Shown here: piece after piece, positions 43,032-52,250 of the stretch
How positions within the stretch are numbered: the first letter of the stretch is position 1
Layout of the letters: the number at the start of each line of letters is the position of its first letter
NCBI GenBank assembly: GCA_963930645.1
Contig: CAWVNO010000538.1
Location: forward strand, 434,001 to 498,000
DNA: 64,000 bases
Reading direction: 5' to 3'
From: Salticus scenicus
Taxonomy: Eukaryota > Arthropoda > Arachnida > Araneae > Salticidae
Program-made: the position numbers and the translations under genes
The notes under the pieces: generated by a model
Told to the model about the DNA's origin: nothing
The model's database searches: none
The model's input: the letters and a program-made list of their open reading frames with translations, nothing else

Positions 43032-44351
43032 TCTAAATTTTGCCTTCAGGTTTGTTATAACAACTTGTCTCAAGTCTCTAATTTCGGTCGTGAAATAAGT
43101 TTTAACACGAGAGTAATCGGCTTTAAATGAATTTGTTAGAATCTCTGTGTGTGGTTCGTTTTCGCATAACTTCAAAACAACTGTACGTGTTAACTATAAA
43201 TTTTGTCTGCAGGTTTGTTATAACAACTTGTTTCAAGTCTCCAATTTCGGTCGTGATATAAGTTTTAACACGAGAGTAATCGGCTTTAATTGAATTTCTC
43301 GGAATCGATACGTGTGGTTTGTTTTCACGTAACTTCGAAACCACTGTACGTGTTAACTCTAAATTTTGCCTGCAGGTTAGTTATAACAACTTGTTTCAAG
43401 TCTTCAATTTCGGTCGTGATATAAGTTTTAACACGAGAGTAATCGGCTTTAATTGAATTTCTCGGAATTGATACGTGTGGTTCGTTTTCGCATAACTTCA
43501 AAACCACTCTATGTGTTAACTCTTAATTTAGACTGCAGGTTCGTCATAACAACTTGTTTCAAGTCTCCAATTTCTGTCGTGATATAAGTTTTAACACGAG
43601 AGTAATCGGCTTAAATTGAATTTGTTAGAATCTGTGTGTGTGGTTCGTTTTCGCATAACTTCAAAACAACTGTACGTGTTAACTCTTAATTTTGCCTGCA
43701 GGTTTGTCATAACAACTTGTTTCAAGTCTCCAATTTCGGTAGTGATATAAGTTTTAACACGATAGTAATCGGCTTTAATTGAATTTCTCGGAATCGATAC
43801 GTGTGGTTCGTTTTCGCATAACTTCAAAACAACTGTACGTGTTAACTCTTAAATTTGCCTGAAGGTTTGTTATAACAACTTGTTTCAAGTCTCCAATTTC
43901 CTTCGTGGTATAAATTTTAACACAGGAGTAATCGGCTTTAATTGAATTTTATAGGAATCGATACATGTGATTCGTTTTCGCATAACTTCAAAACCACTGT
44001 ACTTGTTAACTCTTAATTTAGACTGCAGGTTCGTCATAACAACTTGTTTCAAGTCTCCAATTTCTGTCGTGATATAAGTTTTAACACGAGAGTAATCGGC
44101 TTAAATTGAATTTCTCGGAATCGATACGTGTGGTTCGTTTTCGCATAACTTCAAAACCACTGTACGTGTCAACTCTTAAATTTGCCTGCAGGTTTGTAAT
44201 AACAACTTGTTTCAAGTCTTCAATTTCGGTCGTGATATAAGTTTTAACACGAGAGTAATCGGCTTTAATTAAATTTGTCAGAATCAGTATGTATGGTTTG
44301 TTTTCGCGTAACTTCAAAACCACTGTACGCGTTAACTCTAAATTTTACCTG

Positions 44352-46780
44352 TGTGAAGTTGGCACCCCCAACTCGCAATTTGAAAAATCGGTTTATATGT
44401 AACGTTTGCCCAAGTTTTGCCCAGGTTTGCCCAACCAATATTTTTTTTTGCCCACCCACCAAAATTCCAAAAATCAAAAAACTAAATTTCGACCTCATTT
44501 CCGCATTAGCACCCCCATGTCGGAAAAACTAAAAACAAATCATACCATACCTTTGCCCAAGTTTTGCCCAGGTTTGCCCAACCAATGATTTTTTTTGCCC
44601 ACCATTTATAACGCTAAAAACAACAAAAATAGTATTCTGGAAAGCGTGAAGTTGGCACCCCCAAGTTGGAATTTCAAAAAGCGGTTTGTGTGTAACGTTT
44701 GCCCAAGTTTTGCCCAGGTTTGCCCAACCAATAACTTTTTTTGCCCACCCACCAAAACGCTAAAAAAAAATAAAATAACATTTGACCTCATTTCCGTACT
44801 AGCACCCCCATGTCGGAAATACTTCAAACAGATTATGTCATAGGTTTGCCCAAGTTTTGCCCACGTTTGCCCAACCATTAACTTTTTTTGCCCACCCAAC
44901 AAAACGCTAAAAAAAATAAAATAACATTTGACCTCATTTCCGTACCAGCACCCCCATGTCGGCAAAACTAAAAACAAATCATACCATAGGTTTGCCCAAG
45001 TTTTGCCCACGTTTGCCCAACCTTTCATTTTTTTTGCCCACCATTTGTAACGCTGTAAATCCCGAAAATTGTAATTTGAGAACCGTGAAGTTGGCACCCC
45101 CAAGTTGGAATTTCAAAAAACGGTTTGTGTGTAACGTTTGCCCAAGTTTTGCCCAGGTTTGCCCAACCTTTCATTTTTTTTGCCCACCATTTATAACGCT
45201 GTAAATCCCTAAAATTGTAATTTGTGAACCGTGAAGTTGGCACCCCCAAGTTGGAATTTCAAAAAACGATTAGTGTGTAACGTTTGCCCAAGTTTTGCCC
45301 AGGTTTGCCCAACCAATAACTTTTTTTGCCCACCCACCAAAACGCTAAAAAAAATAAAATAACGTTTGACCTCATTTCCGCACTAGCACCCCCATGTCGG
45401 AAATACTTCAAACAGATTATGCCATAGGTTTGCCCAAGTTTTGCCCACGTTTGCCCAACCATTAACTTTTTTTGCCCACCCAACAAAACGCTAAAAAAAA
45501 TAAAATAACATTTGACCTCATTTCCGTACCAGCACCCCCATGTCGGCAAAACTAAAAACAAATCATACCATAGGTTTGCCCAAGTTTTGCCCACGTTTGC
45601 CCAACCTTTCATTTTTTCTGCCCACCATTTGTAACGCTGTAAATCCCGAAAATTGTAATTTGAGAACCGTGAAGTTGGCACCCCCAAGTTGGAATTTCAA
45701 AAAACGATTTGTGTGTAACGTTTGCCCAAGTTTTGCCCAGGTTTGCCCAACCTTTCATTTTTTTTGCCCACCATTTATAACGCTGTAAATCCCTAAAAAT
45801 GTAATTTGTGAACCGTGAAGTTGGCACCCCCAAGTTGGAATTTCAAAAAACGATTAGTGTGTAACGTTTGCCCAAGTTTTGCCCAGGTTTGCCCAACCAA
45901 TAACTTTTTTTGCCCACCCACCAAAACGCTAAAAAAAAATAAAATAACATTTGACCTCATTTCCGCACTAGCACCCCCATGTCGGAAATACTTCAAACAG
46001 ATTATGCCATAGGTTTGCCCAAGTTTTGCCCACGTTTACCCAACCATTAACTTTTTTTGCCCACCCAACAAAACGCTAAAAAAAATAAAATAACATTTGA
46101 CCTCATTTCCGTACCAGCACCCCCATGTCGGCAAAACTAAAAACAAATCATACCATAGGTTTGCCCAAGTTTTGCCCACGTTTGCCCAACCTTTCATTTT
46201 GTTTGCCCACCATTTGTAACGCTGTAAATCCCGAAAATTGTAATTTGAGAACCGTGAAGTTGGCACCCCCAAGTTGGAATTTCAAAAAACGGTTTGTGTG
46301 TAACGTTTGCCCAAGTTTTGCCCAGGTTTGCCCAACCTTTCATTTTTTTGCCCACCATTTATAAAGCTGTAAATCCCTAAAAATGTAATTTTTTAACCGT
46401 GAAGTTGGCACCCGCAAGTTGGAGTTTCAAAGAACGATTAGTGTGTAACGTTTGCCCAAGTTTTGCCCAGGTTTGCCCAACCATTAACTTTTTTTGCCCA
46501 CCCAACAAAACGCTAAAAAAAAATAAAAAAACATTTGACCTCATTTCCGCACTAGCACCCCCATATCGGAAATACTTCAAACAGATTATGCCATAGGTTT
46601 GCCCAAGTTTTGCCCACGTTTGCCCAACCATTAACTTTTTTTGCCCACCCAACAAAACGCTAAAAAAAATAAAATAACATTTGACCTCATTTCCGTACCA
46701 GCACCCCCATGTCGACAAAACTAAAAACAAATCATACCATAGGTTTGCGCACGTTTTGCCCACGTTTGCCGAATCTTTCA
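44352..46780. repeat. Second satellite: about 146-bp unit, 584-bp higher-order repeat
   Basis: The anchor gtgaagttggcaccc begins at 44353, 44646, 45085, 45231, 45669, 45815, 46254 and 46399. The spacings are 293, 439, 146, 438, 146, 439 and 145 bp, all multiples of about 146. From 45085 onward a 146 + 438 pattern gives a 584-bp four-unit higher-order repeat. Each basal unit holds the core tttgcccaagttttgccca followed by another TTTGCCCA, a T run and GCCCACC. The first units (44353-45084) are more diverged and differently phased, as expected at an array edge. Open frames occur on both strands because of the composition; nothing marks them as genes. The array ends near 46780 in a T run and an ATA/TAA microsatellite. 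Confidence 0.95.
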
Positions 46781-47258
46781 TTTTTTTTTTTTAAATAATA
46801 ATAATAATAATAAAATAAAGTTAAATAAATTAGAAAAAAAGAAAAAAAAAGTATAACTTTCATAAATCAAATCCTTTTTTAATTTACTTACATTGTCAAC
46901 AGTAATGTCAGGTAGGAATAAAGTGAGTATATTTACAAAAAATTGCTACATATTTAAAATATTAAAATATTTTTTTAATTTTCTTTTGTATTTATTAGAT
47001 AAACACAAAGTATATCTGCTACAAAAAGACATAGTGGCAATATAAAAATTATCGTTTTTAATTAAAATTTTGTTTTGTGCATAACCTATGAAATATATTA
47101 CTCTTCCAGATTTTTCTTCATCTCTTTTTCATAGTAAAATTGTAAAATATTTTGCGAAAAATAAGAAGCATAAAATATCTAAGAACAGATGTTTATTTGA
47201 AGTTAAGTTAAATTTATTGTATTCTGTATTCTATAGGATATTTTATCAAGTGGGGTAA
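46781..47258. other. AT-rich unassigned sequence
   Basis: A run of T is followed by (AAT)n at about 46794-46813 and then A- and T-rich sequence. I see no gene, terminal repeat or tandem structure here. Confidence 0.7.
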
Positions 47259-47259
47259 A

Positions 47260-47359
47260 ATGGGTATAGACACTCAATTATATTATTATTTTTATAAAGC
47301 TATATAGAAAAGAGTTTCTTTTAAATTTAGTGGCCAGCAAAGAGGGCAAAGCCTGCTAG
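47260..47359 (+). mobile_element. Repeat terminus ending in CTAG, possible Helitron 3' end (copy 1)
   Basis: About 75-100 bp (…taaagctatat…aaaagagttt…tttaaatttagtg…caaagcctgctag) match 49650-49743 closely. Both end at the same CTAG followed by T. Sharing an exact 3' boundary but not the sequence beyond it is typical of a transposon end. Helitrons end in CTRR, preceded by a short hairpin and inserted before T. Here the putative hairpin runs into the CTAG, so the assignment is weak. Confidence 0.3.
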
Positions 47360-47429
47360 TTTTTTATATAATTTTCTATACATATAATAAAATAAGATGT
47401 TTGTGTGTGTGTGTGGCATTGTGTATGTA

Positions 47430-47643
47430 CAGTCGGCTGCAAAATTATTCGAGCACTAGCAATAATCCTTGCCAAAAAAAAGTACACTTAATACAGCTTT
47501 GTTAAATAAATCCTTGTCGAGTCATGTTCTTAATCAGTCTAAGAACATGATTCGACAAGGATTTACTTAGCAAAACAGTCTTAAGTGTACTTTTTAAATA
47601 TAGGAATTATTGGCTAGTGCTCGAATAATTTTGCAGCCGACTG
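47430..47643. mobile_element. Palindromic Tc1/mariner-type MITE, copy 1 (214 bp)
   Basis: The element begins CAGTCGGCTGCAAAATTATT and ends with its reverse complement. The terminal inverted repeats are perfect over 31 bp, and the whole element folds into one long imperfect hairpin around a short loop near 47536 (ttctta…taagaa). It is flanked on both sides by TA (47428-47429 and 47644-47645), the target duplication of Tc1/mariner transposases. It has no coding capacity and must have been moved by an enzyme made elsewhere. A related copy lies at 49948-50160. Confidence 0.88.
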
Positions 47644-47645
47644 TA

Positions 47646-48277
47646 TTTACAGAGCTTTTTAGGAACATGGCAGTCGGCTGAGCTACTCACATTTACATGG
47701 AGCTTCGTAATGACCTCTCCTGATTTTCTCGAAGCCCGATTTTTGAAATTTTTATTAGTTTTCTTTTAATTAATTCAAATGTAAAAATAATAACCTTCTA
47801 ATTTCTGATAAATTAGCCATTTAAACTTGATCCATAATTTAATTGTTTCATTTGTTTTCTTTCGACAGAATAATACTACTAATAATAATAAAAGTACATT
47901 TACGTAAAATGAGGAAAGTAAATTAGAAAAATTAGAAATATTGGTCGTATCGTTACAAATAAGGCACCAAATGAAAGGGGCAGTTTTTGTGAATCCGACG
48001 GCTTAAACAGCTTATCGATCGGGCAATTCGATTTTTTATAATTAACTAATGTATAAATTTTAGGTGGCAACATCAGGAGATTGTAGATAAACCACTTGGA
48101 AAAAAATAAAATAAAATAAATCAGTTACTCATTAAGTCAAATGTTTTTGAAGCGGGATTAAAAAATCCAGTTTCCATTTTTTTTTTCTTTCATAAACACA
48201 AACATATAATATACAGCCTGTATAACACTAGACCAAATTACAGTTCAAATTTCGTCAATTTTAGTTAATAAACAAAA

Positions 48278-48280
<3 letters not shown>
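47646..48280. other. AT-rich unassigned sequence
   Basis: No gene is visible. Around 47940-47995 (…attggtcgtatcgttacaaataagg…) there is weak similarity to 58138-58190 (…atcggtccgatcgttataaat…), so both may be fragments of one dispersed repeat. Confidence 0.5.
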
Positions 48281-48284
<4 letters not shown>

Positions 48285-48309
<25 letters not shown>

Positions 48310-48402
48310 CAATTAAAATTTATTTTAAATTCGAAAAGATTTATGTAATACGATACATTAAGAATTTAGGCTTTAAGATTTTTTTTTTTTTTTTTTTTTT
48401 TA
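48285..48402. repeat. Two long T homopolymers
   Basis: T runs of about 23 bp (48285-48307) and about 23 bp (near 48379-48401) flank AT-rich sequence. Similar runs occur at 51606-51635 (30 T), 50339-50363, 55629-55654 (A) and 58411-58439 (29 T). They could be poly(A) tails of retroelements in reverse orientation, but no body is recognisable next to them. Confidence 0.8.
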
Positions 48403-48560
48403 ATAGATTATTTAGACTCTATGAACCATATTTTTATTTTATCAGTTTCATTAATAGATCCTCCTGGACGAATTTTTAAATTTTGGTGTTGAAGTACACC
48501 GAATGTTTTAGACGAGAAGTTTAATATAGCAACAGCCATTTTAACCTAAGTAGCGCATCA

Positions 48561-48951
48561 AATATATATATATATATATATATAAAGTATTACAAAAAGA
48601 AAAAAACATTATTAAACTTAAATAGTAGTCACATAAAGGATTTATTTTTATAGAAAGTTTATAGAAAAAATGCAGTTTTAAAGATAGCAAATTTATTTCA
48701 GCAAGCACTTTTATAAACCTAAAAACCATTAAAAATATAAACAGAATAGAAAGGATTCTTATATATAAACAAAAAGGTGTCTGATAAAGTTATTAGTGAA
48801 ATTGTCATCCCTTTTTCATAAAAAAAAAAAAAAATCCAACGCTATTATCGCGACAAAAATTCTAAAGCTGCCAATAGAGCGACTTAATAAAGTTGTGTAG
48901 TACGATAACGTTTACCTATTTATTTTTTTTATATATATATATATATATACT
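48561..48951. repeat. (AT)n microsatellites and AT-rich filler
   Basis: Dinucleotide AT runs lie at about 48561-48584 and 48930-48949. The DNA between is AT-rich, with no gene or terminal repeat that I can recognise. Confidence 0.75.
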
Positions 48952-49084
48952 AATCATTATGCTAATTTATCATACAAATAAATGTGCTTCTGTGTGTGAC
49001 TGCACTTGCACGCTGTCGAACAGAAATATTTGATTAATTCAAATAAATATTTAAATAAATAAATAAAAATAAAAGTATGTTTAA

Positions 49085-49345
49085 TGAGAAATATATATAA
49101 CCATAAAAAAATTTGTTGTCTAAAATACGGCGGAAATAGCGCTCATAGCATATTGTTACAAGGGATTAAGTCTTATTGTTAAAAGGGATTAAATCTCAAA
49201 TGGTGACAGAAGTTCAGAAGCCTCCAAAGAGAATTATATTACGGCTGTACTATGATCTGGTTTACAAACCATGAATTATATATAACCACAAAAAATTAAT
49301 TGTCTAATGCGACAGACGTAGCCGGTCATAGCATATTGTAATATT
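49085..49345 (+). repeat. Tandem pair of about 184-bp diverged repeat
   Basis: The stretch atatataaccataaaaaa … ctcatagcatattgtta at about 49091-49158 recurs at about 49276-49340 as atatataaccacaaaaaa … gtcatagcatattgtaa, offset about 184 bp. The copies are diverged but collinear. Function unknown; probably part of a larger dispersed repeat. Confidence 0.5.
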
Positions 49346-49650
49346 TGGCGTGAAATTGCTGTCATTTTTATGATTGATCGGATAAACAAAATAAACATAG
49401 GAAATAACGTAAAAGCAAATATTATGTGCACCACGTATAGTGTTGTTCATATGTAACTGGGATTCGAATATAAAAGGTATACTTCAATTTATTCGTGACT
49501 ATCTTATTCGAAACTGTTATCTAACAATCACCTAAATGGAAGCCTATTGGTAAACCATTGTCGCAGGTAATAGGGAGAGGCGCCCGCGTTTTATCGGATG
49601 AGGAAATCGTGCCGACGGCAGCAGGGACTTTAAACGCGCTTTTGAGCAAT
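49346..49650. other. Unassigned sequence with a short non-repetitive open stretch
   Basis: A locally GC-richer segment at about 49558-49640 (gggagaggcgcccgcg…) is open in one frame for about 30 codons without an ATG. I do not recognise the product. It runs into the shared repeat terminus ending at 49743. Confidence 0.4.
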
Positions 49651-49947
49651 TTCAGTATTTTATATTATTTTATTTTTGTAAAGCTATATCGAAAAGAGTT
49701 TCCTTTAAATTTAGTGACCAACGAAGCGGACAAAGTCTGCTAGTACAGAATAAAGTAAAAAAAAAAAAAAAAAAATAGAGAAAGAAAATAAGCAGAAGAA
49801 AAGTGTGATGATTATTTTAATGTAAATAATATAATGAAGCCTAAGCATAAATTTAGATGAATAACAATTAATATGAAATAACTTGGTCCTATAAACATCC
49901 ATAAAAGAACAGCAGAAGTTTTAATCAATTGCTAAAATAAGTATATA

Positions 49948-50160
49948 CAGTCGGTAACAAAAGTGTCCGAACACTAGCAAAAATTCCTATGTAAAAAAAG
50001 TACACTTCATTCGATTCTATTAAATAAATCCTTATCGAATCATGTTCTTAAATTGACTAAGAAGAGGATTCGACAAGGATTCATTTAACAAAACCGTATG
50101 AAGTGCACCTTTTTTACATAGGAATTTTTGCTAGTGTTCGGACACTTTTGTTACCGACTG
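49948..50160. mobile_element. Palindromic Tc1/mariner-type MITE, copy 2 (213 bp)
   Basis: The element begins CAGTCGGTAACAAAAGTGTC and ends with its reverse complement. The inverted repeats are perfect for about 51 bp. It is flanked by TA (49946-49947 and 50161-50162) and sits next to a (TA)n run. The core (aaataaatccttatcgaatc…ttctta) is shared with the element at 47430-47643, so they are one family. Most of the outer terminal sequence between CAGTCGG and CACTAGC differs. Confidence 0.88.
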
Positions 50161-51604
50161 TATATATATATATATATATATTATAAAAATATATAAATAT
50201 ATATATATATACGTGAAAACTAAACTTTAAGACACAAAAAGACACTATTCATTCTAAACTTTAAGACACTATTCATTCAAAAATATGTCACAGCTAGTTG
50301 GTCAAATATTTTTTTTTCCCTTGTTTCCTTTCCTTTCCTTTTTTTTTTTTTTTTTTTTTTTTTCATTCCTTGTGGTTGTGTATATGTATTGTGTGTGGTT
50401 CGGTGAGGTCTGGATGAAGAAGGAGTCAATTGCTCTATACACAATCCAAAGTGCAAACGATAAGTGAACTGGCTGTAGCTGTATAATGCAGTAAATGATA
50501 ATCCAAACACTGCAAATTGATTTCTGTTTCTCTTTTTACCCTTCCTTTCGCTTGTCTGTAAAGTAAACAAACACATAATTTCTCCTAGCTTCCTGTTATG
50601 AAAGCGTTTATTTATGTGGATTGAGTAAAGATTCTAGATTGCAGGAGAGGAGGGGGGGGGGGGATTCCGAAAAATCTGAATATTTTCGACCGCACTGATC
50701 ACCATCAACAATTAAGAACGGGCGCTTCTGATGCGTTGCAGGTTTTCAGATCAAAGGGCACTGTAGTTCGTTTAGTGAATTGGATGATAGAAGGAAACTG
50801 AAAGTTGTTTATTTAATTTAACATCTGTAGGATATATTTTCTAACCTCTGAAAGCTCTAACTCAAACTCAATTAAGAAATTAAAGAAAAAAAGAAAAAAA
50901 AAGTCGTATAATTTTGTTATAGGATAAAATGTATATTGATGATTAAATTAATATTATGGACCGTCACAAGTTCTAAAAGATTTACTTTGTCAGTTTTTCT
51001 TATGTCGTAAATACTAATAACTTTTGCAAGCAATTTATAACTTTTGCAAAAATATTTATTTATTTATTTTTAATACACATACTTCTTGCTTTCGGACATA
51101 ACTTACTTATCATAGCCGGCAGCTAAACCCCAAATTAATGTTTGGAGATATTTGTTTTGAAAATTACTCATTACTTATTTTATTTATTTATTTATTTTTG
51201 TTGTTGTTGTTGTTTTATTTCCTTTTTCACATTCATAAAATTTTCTTAGGATTGATTAAAATTTCACGGGACGATTCGGGATTTTTCAATTTCGTATTAT
51301 ATACTCTTTTTTTTTTTTTTTTTAATAAATAATTAAATATACATACTTTTTAATATCCTCAATAATCATAGGTTTTTTTTTTTTTTTTTTAATTAAAAGA
51401 TTTTCTTTTAGCAGGAAACGACTCAGATATTTAATCACCTCCACACGTAATAACAAAAAATAAATGTGAAAAAAAAAAGAATGCCCTGGACAATAACACT
51501 TAGAAAATTATCTAAACAATGAGCAGCTAGCATAAAATTCTGATTTCATTTGTTATTAGTCGATGTAATTTGCGATTCTCGGCGTATCTATAAAATCTCC
51601 ACGC

Positions 51605-51640
<36 letters not shown>

Positions 51641-51740
51641 AAAATTTCATTTTTGGCGCAGATCAGTGCAAAACTGTTAAAGTTTGACTTTTTGTTCAGG
51701 TTGTAGCAAGTCTTTGAAATTGTAGCAGTTTGGCACAATT
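50161..51740. other. AT-rich DNA with simple repeats, no gene seen
   Basis: This stretch contains (TA)n at 50161-50215, a direct repeat of ctaaactttaagacac near 50219 and 50254, a T run near 50339-50363, a G run of about 13 near 50654-50667, TTTA/TTG microsatellites near 51178-51215, and T runs at 51309-51323 and 51373-51390. I see no coding sequence, terminal repeats or tRNA-like boxes. Confidence 0.65.
51606..51635. repeat. T homopolymer, 30 bp
   Basis: An uninterrupted T run, the longest in the window. It could be the tail of a retroelement in reverse orientation or slippage; the flanks give no recognisable body. Confidence 0.9.
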
Positions 51741-51749
51741 GGCGCTGAT

Positions 51750-51960
51750 TTTCCACCCCTGACTTCTGTTTTTCCAATTTTCACCAAAATTTGGAAAATT
51801 TATCTGTACACCAGACCTGCCTCAATTCTGAAGTTTTATAGTTCTGTCTTTAATAGTTTCATAGATATGAAAGCGAGATGATTTCCACAGACACACATAC
51901 ATACATACACACATACACACACACACACATATACAGACCAATTACAATAAACTATTTTCT
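51750..51960 (-). repeat. Dispersed repeat, copy in minus orientation
   Basis: Read on the minus strand, aaaacttcagaattgaggca … tctggtgtacaga … ttttccaaattttggt closely matches plus-strand 55090-55160 (aaaacttcagaattaagaca … actggtgtacaga … ttttccaaattttggt). A CA/CATA-rich stretch at 51892-51936 corresponds to the gtgtgtgtgtatgtgag stretch near 55022-55040. This is a dispersed family with an internal TG/TATG microsatellite. No coding sequence is seen. Confidence 0.6.
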
Positions 51961-52029
51961 TTCTTTATTTTCTTTTATTTTTATTTATTTATTTACTTTT
52001 CTTTTTTTTTTTTTTTGAAGTGAAAACTT

Positions 52030-52170
52030 CTTTAGGCGCGTTGAGCACTTTTGGGTGAACAAAAGTCTTTGAACTCGCGTCATCGTCAGCTGACGCTTTC
52101 CATTTGAAGTGAAAAATTTGGGGGCCAAAAATCACTGAACTCCCGTCATCGTCAGCTGACGCTTTCCATC
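52030..52170 (+). repeat. 66-bp tandem duplication with CGTCAGCTGACG palindromes
   Basis: The perfect 12-bp palindrome CGTCAGCTGACG occurs at 52084-52095 and 52150-52161. Each is followed by ctttccat and preceded by a related stretch (tgaactc-cgtcat), so this is an imperfect tandem duplication with a 66-bp offset. It could be a protein-binding site or cruciform-prone DNA; no gene is adjacent. Confidence 0.7.
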
Positions 52171-52250
52171 CTTGTATGACACAAATAATGTATCATACAA
52201 TTAACTTGCTAATGTGAAATGTTAATAATTATATACTGTATGTTGTTTTA

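Larger units (their letters stand above)
1..44351. repeat. 163-bp satellite array, about 272 tandem monomers
   Basis: A head-to-tail array of a 163-bp monomer fills this interval with no interruption and continues beyond the left edge. Most monomers carry CCTGCAGG (for example at 159-166 and 322-329, exactly 163 bp apart), followed one base later by TTGTTATAACAA or a variant. They also carry GTTAAC and often ATCGAT. By hand count the monomer is about 37% GC with around ten CpG. The central block exists in four main forms: CTCGGAATCGATACG, GTTAGAATCTGTG, GTCAGAATCAGTATG and TATAGGAATCGATACATG. The last form adds one base, giving a 164-bp monomer. Other variable sites include cggtcgtg/ccttcgtg and cgagag/cgacgg. 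Satellites of this length are common at centromeres and pericentromeres, but that location is an inference. Short open frames on the minus strand are not evidence of genes, because 163 is not a multiple of 3. Confidence 0.98.
47375..49743 (+). mobile_element. Possible nonautonomous Helitron-like element
   Basis: The interval starts with TCTATACATATAATAAAA followed by a TG-rich stretch and ends with caaagtctgctag at 49743, matching the end at 47359. TC at the 5' end and CTAG at the 3' end, with no target duplication, would fit a Helitron. The 5' assignment rests on resemblance to arthropod Helitron starts recalled in general terms. No Rep/helicase coding sequence is visible. A TA-type MITE is nested inside at 47430-47643. 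It could equally be two unrelated fragments. Confidence 0.25.

Noticed and set aside
239..44331. Dozens of minus-strand open frames of 60-112 codons, one or more per satellite monomer, with similar predicted proteins
   Set aside because: They are the same repeated DNA read in successive frames. Most start at GTG or TTG rather than ATG, 163 is not a multiple of 3, and the frame is broken each monomer. The longest ones arise from a local deletion or a 164-bp monomer.
1..44351. CRISPR-like array
   Set aside because: Repeats are directly adjacent without unique spacers, and the window is clearly eukaryotic.
1..44351. CENP-B box in the 163-bp monomer
   Set aside because: I looked for TTCG-N4-A-N2-CGGG on both strands. 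TTCG occurs but the spacing and CGGG half do not fit.
44606..45103. 165-codon open frame on the minus strand of the second satellite, and similar 60-140-codon frames on both strands
   Set aside because: They follow the repeat period and its skewed composition and occur on both strands at once. No domain or start context is recognisable.
46790..46815. Telomere-like or (TAA)n repeat at the satellite edge
   Set aside because: It is only a short ATA/TAA microsatellite; no TTAGG or TTAGGG tracts were seen anywhere in the window.
48408..48539. 43-codon ATG-initiated minus-strand frame (MAVAILNF…IKIWFIESK) that looks less random than its surroundings
   Set aside because: Too short, with a stop shortly upstream and AT-rich DNA around it. 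Possibly a remnant of a transposase or other protein, but no family can be named.
49456..49470. GGGATTCGAATAT resembling a tRNA/SINE box B
   Set aside because: No box A at proper distance, no cloverleaf, and the box is imperfect.
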